64,000 bases of DNA from Cristatella mucedo (lineage: Eukaryota > Bryozoa > Phylactolaemata > Cristatellidae): NCBI GenBank assembly GCA_009760855.2, contig WPIO01000126.1, positions 1,132,870 to 1,196,869 of the forward strand, in the 5' to 3' direction. Shown here piece by piece: positions 13,901 to 41,309 of the stretch (position 1 is its first letter; the number at the start of each line of letters is the position of its first letter). Below the pieces are notes generated by a model that did not search any database, had not been told where the DNA came from, and worked only from the letters and a program-made list of their open reading frames with translations. Both the position numbers and the translations under genes were made by a program.

Positions 13901-14156
13901 GTGCCACTGGATAATGCATAGGCGGTCTGTGTCTAGCTAGAACAGCCCCTATCTGGAACAGCTTAGCCTGTTGACTAGTTACTATTTTAATCAGATATGT
14001 TTTCGCTTGCTGTGTCGCATCTCAGTGCATTTTACTACAAGTTGCACGTTTGAGTTTGTGTGATTGTCTGTGCTTAACCAGAGTCTTTCATTGAGCCTTT
14101 CACTCTGTTTAGCGTTATGTTGTTATTTTTCAGTGGTGGTTTTCGATGCCAGGTAA
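4990..14156 (+). CDS. POLR2K: RNA polymerases I/II/III subunit RPABC4 (Rpb12)
   Basis: Coding exons are 4990-5077, 7617-7709 and 14134-14156, with GT-AG borders and phases 1 and 1, giving 67 residues (human 58). The protein is the small zinc-ribbon subunit shared by all three nuclear RNA polymerases, where it helps hold the Rpb3/Rpb11-type assembly platform together. Visible features are a low-complexity Gly/Ser/Ala N-terminus, the first cysteine pair in YICGECH, the second in RCRECGYR, the basic stretch MYKKRTKR, and the family-ending VVFDAR. Exon 3 is only 23 bases: acceptor tttttcag, then M-V-V-F-D-A-R and stop. Intron 2 is about 6.4 kb and carries LINE, Tc1-like and other repeat relics. 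The start is the first in-frame ATG of exon 1. No canonical AATAAA was seen just after the stop. Confidence 0.95.
6190..6430 (+). mobile_element. Tc1-like transposase relic, N-terminal half
   Basis: Across shifted frames the conceptual translation shows [17 protein letters not shown], then [17 protein letters not shown] and DDSKFF. These fit the end of the DNA-binding part and the first catalytic Asp region (FSDESKF-like) of Tc1/mariner transposases. Stops and frameshifts make it a dead relic. It lies in POLR2K intron 1. Confidence 0.7.
6586..6900 (+). repeat. SINE family 1 copy with internal GC-rich expansion
   Basis: The tRNA-like head (gtgatggctcactgggtaag, B-box gggttcgagccctgcat) is followed by the usual body (gccactgccagcggtggtg, agccgtaaaggctcctctgtc). 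Between body and tail (ctatacaaaagaggctgtta) lies about 130 bases of degenerate GAGCTG/CCGCG repeats not found in the other copies. It lies in POLR2K intron 1. Confidence 0.8.
8462..8700 (+). mobile_element. LINE A 3' UTR fragment
   Basis: This is a forward-strand 3' end of the LINE A family: gtgctgacacagcatgatgc, the internal unit ending in ttgtgcatgatcttac, then aaagcgcccaaaaagagatt, ggttctctgag and the TTATTATTA tail. There is no coding sequence. It lies in POLR2K intron 2. Confidence 0.8.
9700..9945 (-). mobile_element. LINE B 3' fragment
   Basis: A reverse-strand fragment of the second LINE family. It has the conserved blocks gcctaagcggctttcggta-like, gtagccaacagac and gcgtaagaattgtg...gttcca, the last encoding part of the LWNSLPQF C-terminal motif. 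It is diverged and lacks the TAATG tail. It lies in POLR2K intron 2. Confidence 0.7.
10510..10740 (+). mobile_element. LINE A 3' UTR fragment
   Basis: The forward-strand 3' UTR of LINE A ends in gggcgctttatcaagtg and TATTATTATTG. It abuts the tail of the reverse-strand copy starting near 10761, so the two form a tail-to-tail inverted pair. Confidence 0.85.
10761..12150 (-). mobile_element. LINE A copy with the longest open reverse transcriptase frame
   Basis: The reverse-strand open frame 10996-12150 (384 codons) encodes the reverse transcriptase of a CR1/L2-like non-LTR retrotransposon from palm motif A to the C-terminus. Motifs include [13 protein letters not shown] at about residues 5-17, [11 protein letters not shown] at about 63-73, and FYADDTQLY (catalytic YADD) at about 95-103. 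The family's C-terminal [11 protein letters not shown] and FRTAFSGSL follow. A 3' UTR and an ATT-repeat tail follow at 10761-10995. The endonuclease and the first part of the reverse transcriptase are missing, so it is a 5'-truncated, non-autonomous insertion. The open frame suggests fairly recent arrival. It lies in POLR2K intron 2, antisense to the gene. Confidence 0.93.
12230..12830 (-). mobile_element. Tc1-like transposase relic, C-terminal half
   Basis: On the reverse strand the conceptual reading around 12640 is VLMHW...[12 protein letters not shown], a decayed form of the Tc1/mariner block with the last catalytic acidic residue (SPDLNPIEHLWD-like). A decayed tail segment (about 12490-12560) and a non-coding end (aatttacagccacagcag near 12340) follow, the latter shared with copies at 13.2 and 39.1 kb. 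Stops break the frame. Confidence 0.65.
12840..13220 (+). mobile_element. Tc1-like transposase relic, inverted neighbour copy
   Basis: Forward-strand reading near 12855 gives [17 protein letters not shown], the same NPIE..W block as the 12.2-12.8 kb relic in opposite orientation. Shared flank bases (acgaatttacagccacagca) end the similarity near 13215. The two relics sit back to back as an inverted pair. Confidence 0.6.
13330..13500. other. GC-rich patch in POLR2K intron 2
   Basis: This holds a G-rich run (ggggaggggggaagcccc) followed by C-rich sequence (cccctctttacaggggg) that could fold locally. Short open frames overlap on both strands but none resembles a known family. Confidence 0.35.
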
Positions 14157-14545
14157 CCTTGATCTCGTCCTTCAGTTGGCCCTTTTTGTGACCTGGTCAC
14201 AGCTGACGATCATATATACAGAATAAGGCTCGACTACTGTCTAACGATCGGCTGCCTATGTACATACTTGGAAATGGTTAAAGCCTGCCAAGAATTAGCA
14301 CCGTAGTATGTTAAACTACTCTGTGTTGCCGTATTAGTGCTGTCACATTTTCTAAAATACAGCAGTTACTTTGCTGGTCGCGTTTTCAAGTATTTTGTGA
14401 TTTCTTAGTGCTCATTTGTTCTTGCAGATCTGCTATATGTTGCCCGTTGACTGGTGGTTGATTCGGCGACTGTGTTTGACCAAGCTGCCAGAATTCTAAT
14501 GCACTGGTCCTCGGTCCAAAATCCTTGCAGAAGAACACGTGTGCC

Positions 14546-15035
14546 TAATAATAATAATAATAATTCACTTGATAAAGCGCCCTCAGAGAACTTAATCTCT
14601 CTCTAGGCACTTTACATTTGCTGTAAAGTGAAATGCAATTGAATGGTAAGTAAAATCATGCTTGAAAAAAACAAACGAAATGAATAATATGGTTAGGGGT
14701 GACATGCACAGGGTCAGCATGCAAATGTGGTTAGTGGCAGCATGCACAGTGTCAGCACGCATAAGCACATCAAGGACGAATCACAGGGACCCACTGAATG
14801 CTGTCCTAAATAGGTGTGTTTTTAGGTTCCTTTTAAATGTGGTCAGGTCAGGGGATGTTCTGACACAGGTCGGGAGAGAGTTCCAGGCTTTGGGAGCATA
14901 TGAACTAAATGCACGGTCTCCAAAGGATTTAAGGTTTGTATGAGGTATTTGTAGACTGTTGGATTCCGAAATGCGGATGGTACGATGCTTAGCCTGATGG
15001 GGTAGTATATCTGACAGAGTAGTATATCTGACAGT
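14546..15035 (-). mobile_element. LINE A 3' end with partial ORF
   Basis: A reverse-strand copy. The AATAATAATAAT tail at 14546 is followed by the conserved 3' UTR and then C-terminal coding sequence (14781 to about 15020, including [15 protein letters not shown] and FRTAFSGSL). It is 5'-truncated near 15030. It lies just after POLR2K. Confidence 0.88.
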
Positions 15036-16068
15036 GCCTGGTAGTGCCACGTTTACAGCTAGGTACATACTATTCCCTAGCTAGCCATTTCGTTACTGTT
15101 GTACTTCAATAAGATGCCGCAAGGGTGGTGGGATCCTGTATTTATAGAAACCTTTTTAGTTGACCTCAGTAGTAAAGTAGTAATAAGCGGCCATGTTTGC
15201 AGTTAAGTAGAATTAGACTTTTGAGGGCGGTTACACCTCTTGCTTCCTGTTATACTTAAATGCCAGTGTGAGGGGCGTCTCAAAATTTTCTTACCATCCA
15301 ATTCATCAGTCCCCAAACTGCAGTGCAAAGCATATGGACTCGCTCTCAAAAAATCTGGGTACTTTCGAGACTATAAAATAAGAAAAATGCCTTTAGAGAA
15401 AATTGTGCGAACCAATTTTGCTTGTGATGTCCCAAAAACATGAAAAACTAGCCCGTTCAGGCTTCTGGGACCTCGTCGTGTTGAAACACAAGTTCTGTAG
15501 CGTTGCCTCCCATTGTGCACTAAGACTCGTTGTGCATGCACGGATTGGCCATCGGGGAAATATATTTTGATGGCTGGTCCAAGGTACTTCAGTAACTGTC
15601 AAAAAAGAATGCTGGCAAACTTAGTATTTTGCGGGTGCCCCGCCACGAACCTGATGGGATTCTAAGCGATTTCGAAAGAATTTGATGGCAGAATAGGAAA
15701 AAACTATCCAACTTCATTTTTCGGTAGATAAAAATTAAGAAACTATGTACCTTTTCCCCCAGTTTTGGCCTATGTTGATTGGAGCTGAAAAATGATTTTC
15801 AAAATGTATTGTCCTTGAAATCGTTGTGCCTAATGAATGGACGATGCAACAAATAATAGTTCAAGACATTGTTACTCAAAATACGTAAGTGGCCTAAAGA
15901 GATGCCAAAACAGCTGGTCGATGTTTCGTGTTTTTGTCCAAAATTAACTTATGTAAGACCGTTGGCCTCAAATTTACTTAGTTATATGCGATATTAGTCA
16001 CATCTCACGTTATTATTTTGGTATACAACCTTGCTATTCATGTGATATATTTCAGTTCATTGTCCCCC

Positions 16069-16203
16069 GTCGACGAAAATTAATTAAGTAACCCGTCAAT
16101 TTTACTGCTGGACTACTCGATTGTTTACACCGGACTGTGATGACAGCAGTTCGGTGAATACGACAACAGTAAAATTCACGGGTTAATTCATTAATTTGCC
16201 GAC
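16069..16203. mobile_element. Candidate MITE (foldback element)
   Basis: Two imperfect inverted arms of about 40 bases, 16069-16110 and 16164-16203, flank a 53-base centre. Arm 1 contains aagtaacccgtcaattttac and arm 2 contains the matching reverse complement with a few mismatches. There is no coding capacity. The flanks are AT-rich, so a target duplication is hard to see. Confidence 0.55.
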
Positions 16204-16239
16204 AATTAATTGAAAAGTTTAATTATATATAATTCATTT

Positions 16240-16390
16240 ATATTTAAATATAATTCATGTATATAGCGCCCCAAGAGAACTTAATCTCTATTCAGGCGCT
16301 TCACATATGCCTCGGGGCTCGAGCCCACGACCTCAGTCAGACCTTGGTCGGGGCGAGCACCTTAACCACTAGACCCAACCAGCTCGGCGT
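16240..16390 (-). repeat. SINE family 2 (tRNA-Glu-like) copy
   Basis: On the reverse strand the head reads tctagtggttaaggtgctcg (A-box region, tRNA-Glu-like), then gtgggctcgagccccgaggc (B-box region). The tail, gaagcgcctgaatagagatt then aagttctcttggggcgct, closely matches the LINE A 3' tail. It ends in AT-rich sequence. Confidence 0.85.
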
Positions 16391-16507
16391 TAGCAGTACC
16401 TTGGCAGCTGGAATGAATTTATCTAAGTTAATTGACTGGCTTATTCGTTTGCTTAATTCCTTCCTCTACGGTAATTAATTCGCGAAAAATAAAATTTGAA
16501 AAAATGG

Positions 16508-16725
16508 GGCATGATGTAATGTAATGTATCTCCGTCAGTAATTCCACAAAGTCATAAAGACCATGTGGGTGTTACGCAGGAGAGTTTTGTATAGCACACT
16601 CACAGCCTAAGCGGCTTTCGGTAAGCAGTCGGTAGCCAACAGACTTCGTCTCATGCAACAAAGAGAAAGTGGGAAGCATAGCAGAGTTAGGAGAGCAGTT
16701 GATCGCGACAGTTCCAAGTATGAGA
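16508..16725 (-). mobile_element. LINE B 3' fragment with TAATG tail
   Basis: A reverse-strand fragment. The short TAATG repeat (gtaatgtaatgtatctccg) is the 3' tail, followed by the conserved blocks agcctaagcggctttcggta and gtagccaacagacttcgtct and an AT-poor UTR. It is non-coding here. Confidence 0.8.
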
Positions 16726-16919
16726 AGTAACGACTTGTGGTATCTTGGGTCTGTGTAAACAAGCATACAACAAACAGTACTGCTACTTTCACTGCTTGGT
16801 CAGAGTGGTGGCTAAATTAATTCTAATATTTATTTTTGAGTGCAGTTCGGTGACGTCAGAACTTAAAAATGAAATGACGATAAAATCAACTTGGAAGTTA
16901 TGAGCTAATCGAGTGTCTC

Positions 16920-17695
16920 ACAAATTGGAAATTAAAAGCTCAAAATCGGCCCTGCCAGCATGTCTCCTGCTGCATCTGCATGAAATCCAGGTGTGCTGTT
17001 CCAAAGTGACCTTTCACTAAACTAACACATCATGCACTTGTAACATCCAGTCTCGACTTCTGCAATTCACTGCTTGCTGGTCTACCAGCTTATGCAATCA
17101 GGTGCTGACGGTGAAGAAATGTGCAGCTGTGCTTGTCTATCGGAAGCATCACACCACTTCTAGCCAACCTGCACTGGTCCCCAGTCAAGTAGTGTTATCA
17201 ACTCAAGGCTCTGTCGCACACTTTTTAAGTCCCTTCATTTCTGGTTCCAGCCTACCTATCAGAACTACTTCCCACAAGGCCAAGCATCATACCACCGCTG
17301 TTCTGACTCATTCGTTTGCCTATACCCCATACGAACCTCAAATCCTTGGCAGGCCGTGCCTTTAGTTTGCGTGCTCCCAAAGCCTGGCACTCACTCTCGA
17401 CTGGTCACGACATCTCCCGACTTAACAACATTTAAAAGAAGCTAAAACCGCAGCTGTTTGACAGCATGTGGTGGGTCGTTGTGATTTTTCAATCGCGTGC
17501 TTATGTGTGCTGAAACTGTGCATGCTGCCACTAACCACATTTCACGTTGATAATGTATATGTCGCCCAAACCATGTTATGCTTGTTGACATTGTGCATGT
17601 TACAACTAACCATTTGATCATGCTTCCGTGACAGCACATATAAAGTGCCTAGAAAGAGATTCAGTTATTTAGAGCTACACAAATGTATTATTATT
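16920..17695 (+). mobile_element. LINE A copy, highly diverged
   Basis: A forward-strand copy covering the C-terminal reverse-transcriptase region (tgtgctgttccaaagtgacc; cttctgcaattcactgcttg) and the 3' UTR ending in aaagtgcctagaaagagatt and TTATTATT. The frame is destroyed. Confidence 0.75.
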
Positions 17696-18099
17696 GCTTT
17701 GTTTCTCACTCGACCCGCCCCTGGTGTTCCTGGGAAAATTGGTTTTATTGATTGACCCTCTAGGAGAAACCCAACCTGCTGCGAAAGTCGAACTGATGAA
17801 GAATCGGTACATTAAGTAATCCAAGATCAATGATAAATTAAGAATATGTATGGTGCCCTAAAAGAACTAAATCTCTTTCTAGAAACAATGAGAAACTCAA
17901 AACTAATGATTTCAACAGTGCCACGAGCTTAAGCATAGAAGCACTAGAAAACTATGTTGCTTCTGGGGATACAATCCTTGCTACCTACTAGTATGCCACA
18001 GTAAATTATATCAAAAAGTAGCGCAGCAGCCAGCTACCGATGAGGGGTGGTGGGATCAATACTAAAACCGATTACCCCCACCCCATGACGTTGGCACAC

Positions 18100-18640
18100 A
18101 CGGGTATGGACATTTCCTCCTGGACTCCCCCCCCCCGACATTTCCTGGGCGGGCTGCCGCCTGAATCCACCCTAGCTCGTATTCGCACTTTAATTAGTGC
18201 ATATTAGGGCGTAACTAGACCTCTTGAGCTCGAGTTATACTCAGACCTCCGAGGCTTAGCGTTCATTTGCAGGAGCTCGTGGCACGCTGTAGTGCTCGCC
18301 CACTTTGACGGGTAAGAACACATGCCTGGTAGTCGAGCAGGACCTAACTGTATAGCTCGCAGCAGCTGCTGCAGCCACCGCTTGCTCCATTAGAAACCAT
18401 CCTTCCAATTCATCCATTCTTCTAATCATACTGAGATGATTTTATTTTCATAGAGAGTGAACTTCATTTGGGTGTATACACACCCACGCACGCACGCACA
18501 CACACGTGTGTGTGTGTGTGTGTAATCTTAGTTATACGTTCATCAACATAAGGGGGAAATGACCTACGGGGGGGGGGATGTCCTAGGGTCCACCAGGGGG
18601 GAGGGAATGTGGGGGGGCCGACCAGGGGGGGAATGTCCAA
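18100..18640. repeat. C-run and G-run minisatellite tract, microsatellite included
   Basis: There is a run of C near 18127-18138, an AC/GT palindromic microsatellite at 18481-18523, and three degenerate units near 18560-18640 with G runs of 6 or more (ccaggggggagggaatgtgg). The G runs on one strand fit G-quadruplex formation. It lies in the 3' flank of ETFRF1. Confidence 0.6.
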
Positions 18641-18847
18641 CAACCGGCACACACTCTTAGTTACACTTCAGCATGCAGTATTTTTCCGGAAGCAAAAAGT
18701 CAATTTAGATCTGCTAGTGTGCATTATAATCATGGCACTCAATTGATAAGCAACAAAAAATATGGTACATATATTAAAACTGTTCAACCATCGGCCACCA
18801 AGCCATCGTGAAAGGCACGAAGGATTGCAGTTCGAGCCAATCGATGC

Positions 18848-20538
18848 CTAGCTTGAGCTTCTGCCACCGTCATGCTCGGTGCCACCGGGATCCGGGTCAT
18901 TGTAGTAGCGGCTTTTGAGTGCTCTGTACTTGCGCAGCATGTACATAGCCTCGATCTCCTTTATAATATAGTTCCCACGTGCAATGAGCACCTCCACTTT
19001 AGCCGGATCAGTCTCGTGTCTGTTCAGCATGAATGCTGCCTTTACCTTTTCTCTGAAGTAATTGTAACCTCTCGGGTAGTCTTTACCGAGGAAGAGTAGC
19101 TAAAAGCAAGTGCGTCCCAGCCGTGCGATGCAAACGCAACAGGTTTAGCAGCACGCCCAGTGCATTCGAAGCTGATTTGCAGTATAGCCGCCAAGGGAGA
19201 AGAACATCTACTCATTGCTGAACCCTTTTGAAGGGCCGTTTTTGTATGACTTCACAGTAAATACAACTTAATTTGATTCATTTGCTGTTCTTTATGACTA
19301 AATGTGAACCACATGATGCGAATTTGCTTTTGTTTTCTCATCTGAAATGCACTAATTTCAAGGTAAGCTCTGCTAGTCACAGGAGAAAATTGTATAGGGA
19401 ATAGTAGGTATTTTCTATACTTCTGAGGCATAAGCAACTAGGAAATAACATTTATTATTCAGGGACATACAGTGTTATGTAAAGTAAACACTGAAACCTA
19501 AGTTCAACAACCCGTCATGCAAATAGACTTTATATCAGAGTATGGCATTATTGGCAACAGAAGCTTTTACTGTTCATGTCCTAGACTGTGGAACTCGCTT
19601 CCACAATTCTCATGCAACGACAGCTACTCTAATGCTACCGACTGTGGCACGTCCTTTCCAGCCATCCTGAGCTGCAACTTCCATGCTACTTACGTCCTTC
19701 ACTGCCCTCCGGAGTCAGCTACGCTTCTCACTTTCTATAGGTTTCGTGAGATCAAGTCTGTTGGCTACCGAATGCATACCGAAAGCAGCTTAGGTTTAGT
19801 CTTCGTGGAGTTATAGATGGAAATATATACATACATAGCTAAACGGAACAAACTTGGTAACCAGGGTAAGGCTGTAATTACTTCCTGGCTCAGTGACATG
19901 GCTACCCCTCTAGCAAGACCAAGACACGAGTCTACATACGGTGGTCTTAATGGTGGGCGACAGGAAAGTGGAAACAACTCGACGATCACGAGCATGTGAG
20001 AATGGCGAAAAGGTAATAACGGCAATGCTGGGCTTTAACAAGGTAAGCCAACAAAATTTAAAAATTACGTTGGGCAATAAATAATGCACACAAAATAAAT
20101 TACTCGACAATCGAACCATTTTTACCAGTGCGTTTGTTTTTTTTCAATGATTGGTTAAACGTGTAGCACATTGGCCTCCTAACCAGCCACACAGAAGATT
20201 GCCTAAGTGGAGGACAGTCCATAAACCAATATGCCAAATTTATTGGTGTGAAGGAATACCCTTCACGAAAACACGGTAAGCATATCCAAAGGTCAGGGGT
20301 AGAAGCAACAAGGCTGCACCAGATTGTGGAACAGCAAGCTCTAAGCTTTAAGCTCTAGCTCTGCTGAAGGCACAGCCGACTTAATATTGCATGCAAAGCA
20401 GTAGCTAGATGATCTATTTTTTCAAAAGTTTCACACTGGACAATATGGCTTACAAATAGAAATCGCATGCATGTACAGCTTGTCACTTACACTCTTGTAC
20501 AGATGGACCACTCTACTTCTGGTGGAGTTAACGGCCAT
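18848..20538 (-). CDS. ETFRF1: Electron transfer flavoprotein regulatory factor 1 (LYR protein)
   Basis: Coding exons on the reverse strand are 20538-20491 (16 codons, ATG to donor gtaagt) and 19099-18848 (83 codons plus stop), joined in phase 0, giving 99 residues (human about 90). ETFRF1 (LYRM5) is a mitochondrial-matrix LYR protein reported to bind electron-transfer flavoprotein and displace its FAD. Visible features: the LYR-type motif HLYKS at residues 12-16, split by the intron right after it; then [15 protein letters not shown]; a mid-region helix [18 protein letters not shown]; and the family signature [14 protein letters not shown]. The C-terminus ([13 protein letters not shown]) is extended and low in complexity. 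The single 1.39 kb intron holds an antisense LINE B fragment. The gene lies head to head with DNAI7. Confidence 0.94.
19545..19830 (+). mobile_element. LINE B 3' fragment inside the ETFRF1 intron
   Basis: A forward-strand fragment: the C-terminal coding block ([19 protein letters not shown]-like reading) followed by ctcactttctataggtttcg, tctgttggctaccgaatgca and accgaaagcagcttaggt. It is antisense to ETFRF1. Confidence 0.8.
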
Positions 20539-20899
20539 TTCCTAGAGGCTGTGCACAGCTCATTGCAAAGTTTGTCCGGTAGACCCTGCAGCAATAGAAC
20601 TAGGTTGCTGACTGACACATGCAGTAAAGTAATAGGTTGATCTTACAAAAATAGACAACACCAAGGTATGCAGCATCGCTTGAATTTTCATACACCGCGA
20701 ACCGTTGTATCTACTTACACGTGGCAAATTAAAGAACATAAGCAGGTCACACGTGTGGCAGCAGCAGTGAGGCCGATGTTACAAAACATGTTTACCTTGC
20801 ACGGGTCGAATGAAAAATGTTTTCAAATCACGGTACCGACCCAGCCAACATCAAAAAAGGTCACCTCCACACGCTAACATGCATGTGCACAGGCAGGTG

Positions 20900-20930
<31 letters not shown>

Positions 20931-23104
20931 CAAGGTTCCCACGACATTCTCCAATAGTTTCTCGTGCATTCAGCAAGAAAGGTTGAGTGTTAGCACATGC
21001 AGACTGACGAGTGAGCCAGTACGATAAACTCAAAATTTAACATTGACTTCTCTACAATTTGACCTTATAATCACAGAATCCAAAATTAAAATCCCCATCC
21101 GAGTACCGAAAAAATGTGAATGTGAGCCCTATTTAATATCTTAACCCAGGAAATTAAGGGACGAACCTGCAGTAACGTAACACTGCTCTGCTACCTGCCA
21201 ATAAATAATTGCATTAGCTTGTCTTAGACCCTATGGCAGCACAGTCCATATAGACCAACCCATAGTTGCAAGGTTGGAGCAGGCAAGGCTGGAGGGATAT
21301 CAGAATCATAGGCAGGATTAAGCCAAGGAGGGACCATAACCTGACCCAGGTCAAGGCAGCTAATTCCAAGGGGGTGTGCCGGCTGACCAGCAGCCCAGCC
21401 ACACCACTTCCGGTATGGTCAAAGGTCAAGAATCACTGTCCTACAGTGACAGTAAGCAATTGACAAGCTCACGGTCGATACCCATAGCCATAATATCAGC
21501 ATTTGCATAACCTTCTGCTTGTGCCAAATGCATTACTGATGTACCAGCACCAAAGTCACGGAAACAGAGGGCCGTGTTTACTTGCCTATAAGCCAACCCT
21601 GCAGGTAGTCAGTACAAGGTATTAGAGAGTCGAGAAGAGGTGAAACCTGGGCGATTCTGCGATGGATAAACAAGCGTCTCCTTTTCAGCCGTCACTAGTG
21701 CATATGTTAATGCGACTGAGCTCACCGCGGCCAAAGCAAGTTGCCTTAGCAAGGAGACCGGCTCTCAGTGAACCATCTGTTGAACCTTCGACCACAAGGT
21801 AAAGAGCTCTTCAGCGATATTGGCACACTCCAGCTGTGACTAGTTTTCATAAACTTTGCAGATTTTCACATAAAGCTGATTTTCCAACAACAACAGACTC
21901 GGCATTACAGGCAACCGATGTCAATAAATTGAGTTGGAAACACCAACAACATCAATAACATATGATGACCAACCTCACAGGCCTCCGGCCATCACAGCCA
22001 CGAAGCAAGTCAGCACGTCATAAACAAGGTTGGTGGTTTCAAGCAGATAGCAGCGCACATCAACCGCCCACAAAGAACCGATCGGCGACATGCATGCAGA
22101 AAAATTATCGTGAAGTCTGCAACAATTCAGCACGTATGGGCCAGTACTGACAGAAGGACGGTGGGAAGGAAGGAGCTTATTTGCCACAGACCTGCGCAAC
22201 GAACTAATAATGATTATTTTTATAATTATAATAAAATACTTGCATAGCGCCTAAAGGGAGCTAAACCTCTTTCTAGGTACTCGACATCAGCTGGAAAGAA
22301 AGTTGGCCATCCTCTACCAAAGAAAACAGAAATTATCGTTCCATGACTATGAAATATTTTTCGACGGAAGTCGTGACCAAGGGGTGAGAACATTATCATT
22401 TGTTTTATCACCCGCGACTTATCGCTGTGTCACAACGGAGCCCGGTGGCAAAGGGACAGCGCACCGAATGTAGCGCTGTGGAGGCACGCGGACGCAATAC
22501 TTGGGCGCTCAGCCCACCGGCAGCCAAACAAAACGGTTTTAGAATCATAGTAGCGACTGAGTTACAAGAAAGGCACTTCTCTGGAGAACCTACACATCAA
22601 GGGTAGGCGTGCAGTCCACACGTCGCATGCAGTCCACATGGCTCGTACATTTCGCTGGGGCGTGCGTCAATGACGATCCCGACACCAGAATCAAACTACA
22701 ACCGTCACATGTAGGTCTCAGCTTCGCCATTTTACCTGCAGATAACAAGAGGCGCAGCTCACTCGCCGATAACTTGAAACCGATTAATGACGAGTAGGCA
22801 GCAGCAACTAGCACGAGGACCAGCGTCGTCGGCTCAGCTTCTGGGGCCTACAAGAAAATGGCGATACATACTGCGCAAACTATTCAATTATTTTTTAATA
22901 TGATACGACTGCGGCTGAACCAGACGTGCTGCACGCAGTAAGTGAGATAGTCAATGAGATAAACCATAAGCGATAGAGACCCAAGGCGCTACTGTGGTGA
23001 GGCAACAGCATCCTAGGAGGCCGATCCGAGGGGCAGACCCCCTTCCCTAGCAACCAAGGCGGCGGTGTTCCCAGCGCCGGATCTGTGAGCCAGCAGAGGA
23101 AGCA
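20539..23104. promoter_or_regulatory. Divergent upstream region between ETFRF1 and DNAI7
   Basis: This is the stretch between the ETFRF1 start codon and the best candidate DNAI7 first exon. It holds a CA repeat (20898-20929) and a LINE A tail relic (22208-22310), with GC-richer sequence at 22400-22520 and 22980-23105. Its head-to-head position suggests it contains both promoters. No defined motif was assigned. Confidence 0.4.
22208..22310 (-). mobile_element. LINE A 3' tail relic
   Basis: This is only the conserved terminal block: tagcgcctaaagggagctaa, cctctttctaggtactcgac, with an AT-rich tail on the low-coordinate side. Confidence 0.6.
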
Positions 23105-40544
<17,440 letters not shown>

Positions 40545-41300
40545 ATGCTCGATAAGGGGTCGACGGCGCTGACGAGCCGCCGTCTGCCTCGAGCGAGCGC
40601 CTCCCGAACCTGCGCAAGCGTGTCCGCTGCTGCTGCTGCCGCCGCCGTCGCAGCGGGTATCATGCTCCAACCAGACAAGTGGCCACCGCTCGCTCGCGCG
40701 AACCACTGGCACGACGGACAGGCCGGCGAGACATGAAGAGGCTGCTGCCGCCACCGCCGCCGAAGGCTGTTAGGCTGCCCTGCCTGCCAGCGTGACCTGC
40801 CTGAAGCAGACGAAGCTGGCTCCCCGTGCGTGCGTCCAGCGCCATGGTAGGCGTGCGTCCAGCGCCATGGTAGCCAGAGGCAGCCGGGCCCCGGCGGCAG
40901 GGCGCCCGCCCCGCCACTGCAGCTGCCCGCTCGAACCTGCAGGCAGCCTCGACGACGGAAGGAGAGAAAGGAGCACGAAGTGGTGCACGTCGTTGCCGCC
41001 GCGGCCGCCGTCGTGGCTGCCTTTGGGCTCGGCACGGCGGCCGCCAAGCCTTCGCCCCACACGCTAGCCGGCCACTGTCGAGTAGCCTGCGGCGCTGCTG
41101 CATGCACACAGTGTGGCGCTGGCTGGCCGAGGAGGAAGGGGCCGCCTCCACCCACTCGGCTCGGCCGCCACGGGGGGGGGAGGGAGGGGCGATTCTTCCA
41201 GCTGCTGCTGCTGCCCTTGCAGATGCTCACTGGCGCTCGGCCGTGGTGGGCGTGGGCGCACACGGCGCGTGCCGCCGGCTAGCTGAGCTCCTCCTCGACA
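40545..41300. other. GC-rich 3' flank of DNAI7
   Basis: This stretch is far richer in GC and CpG than its surroundings, with CTG/CCG-type runs. It contains a near-perfect tandem pair of about 23 bases (gcgtgcgtccagcgccatgg) at about 40826-40871. A 242-codon reverse open frame and other overlapping frames exist but are low in complexity and unlike any family I know. It may be DNAI7 3' UTR. Confidence 0.5.
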
Positions 41301-41301
41301 G

Positions 41302-41307
41302 AATAAA
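41302..41307 (+). terminator. Possible DNAI7 poly(A) signal
   Basis: AATAAA is the first canonical hexamer seen after the DNAI7 stop, about 760 bases downstream. That would imply a long GC-rich 3' UTR. Confidence 0.4.
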
Positions 41308-41309
41308 GC

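Noticed and set aside
13332-13921. Several overlapping 60-110-codon frames as a possible gene nested in POLR2K intron 2
   Set aside because: No frame shows family similarity, splice support or a consistent strand.
20150-20225. A tRNA-like stretch (gtagcacattggcctcctaa)
   Set aside because: No B-box follows at the right distance and no cloverleaf closes.
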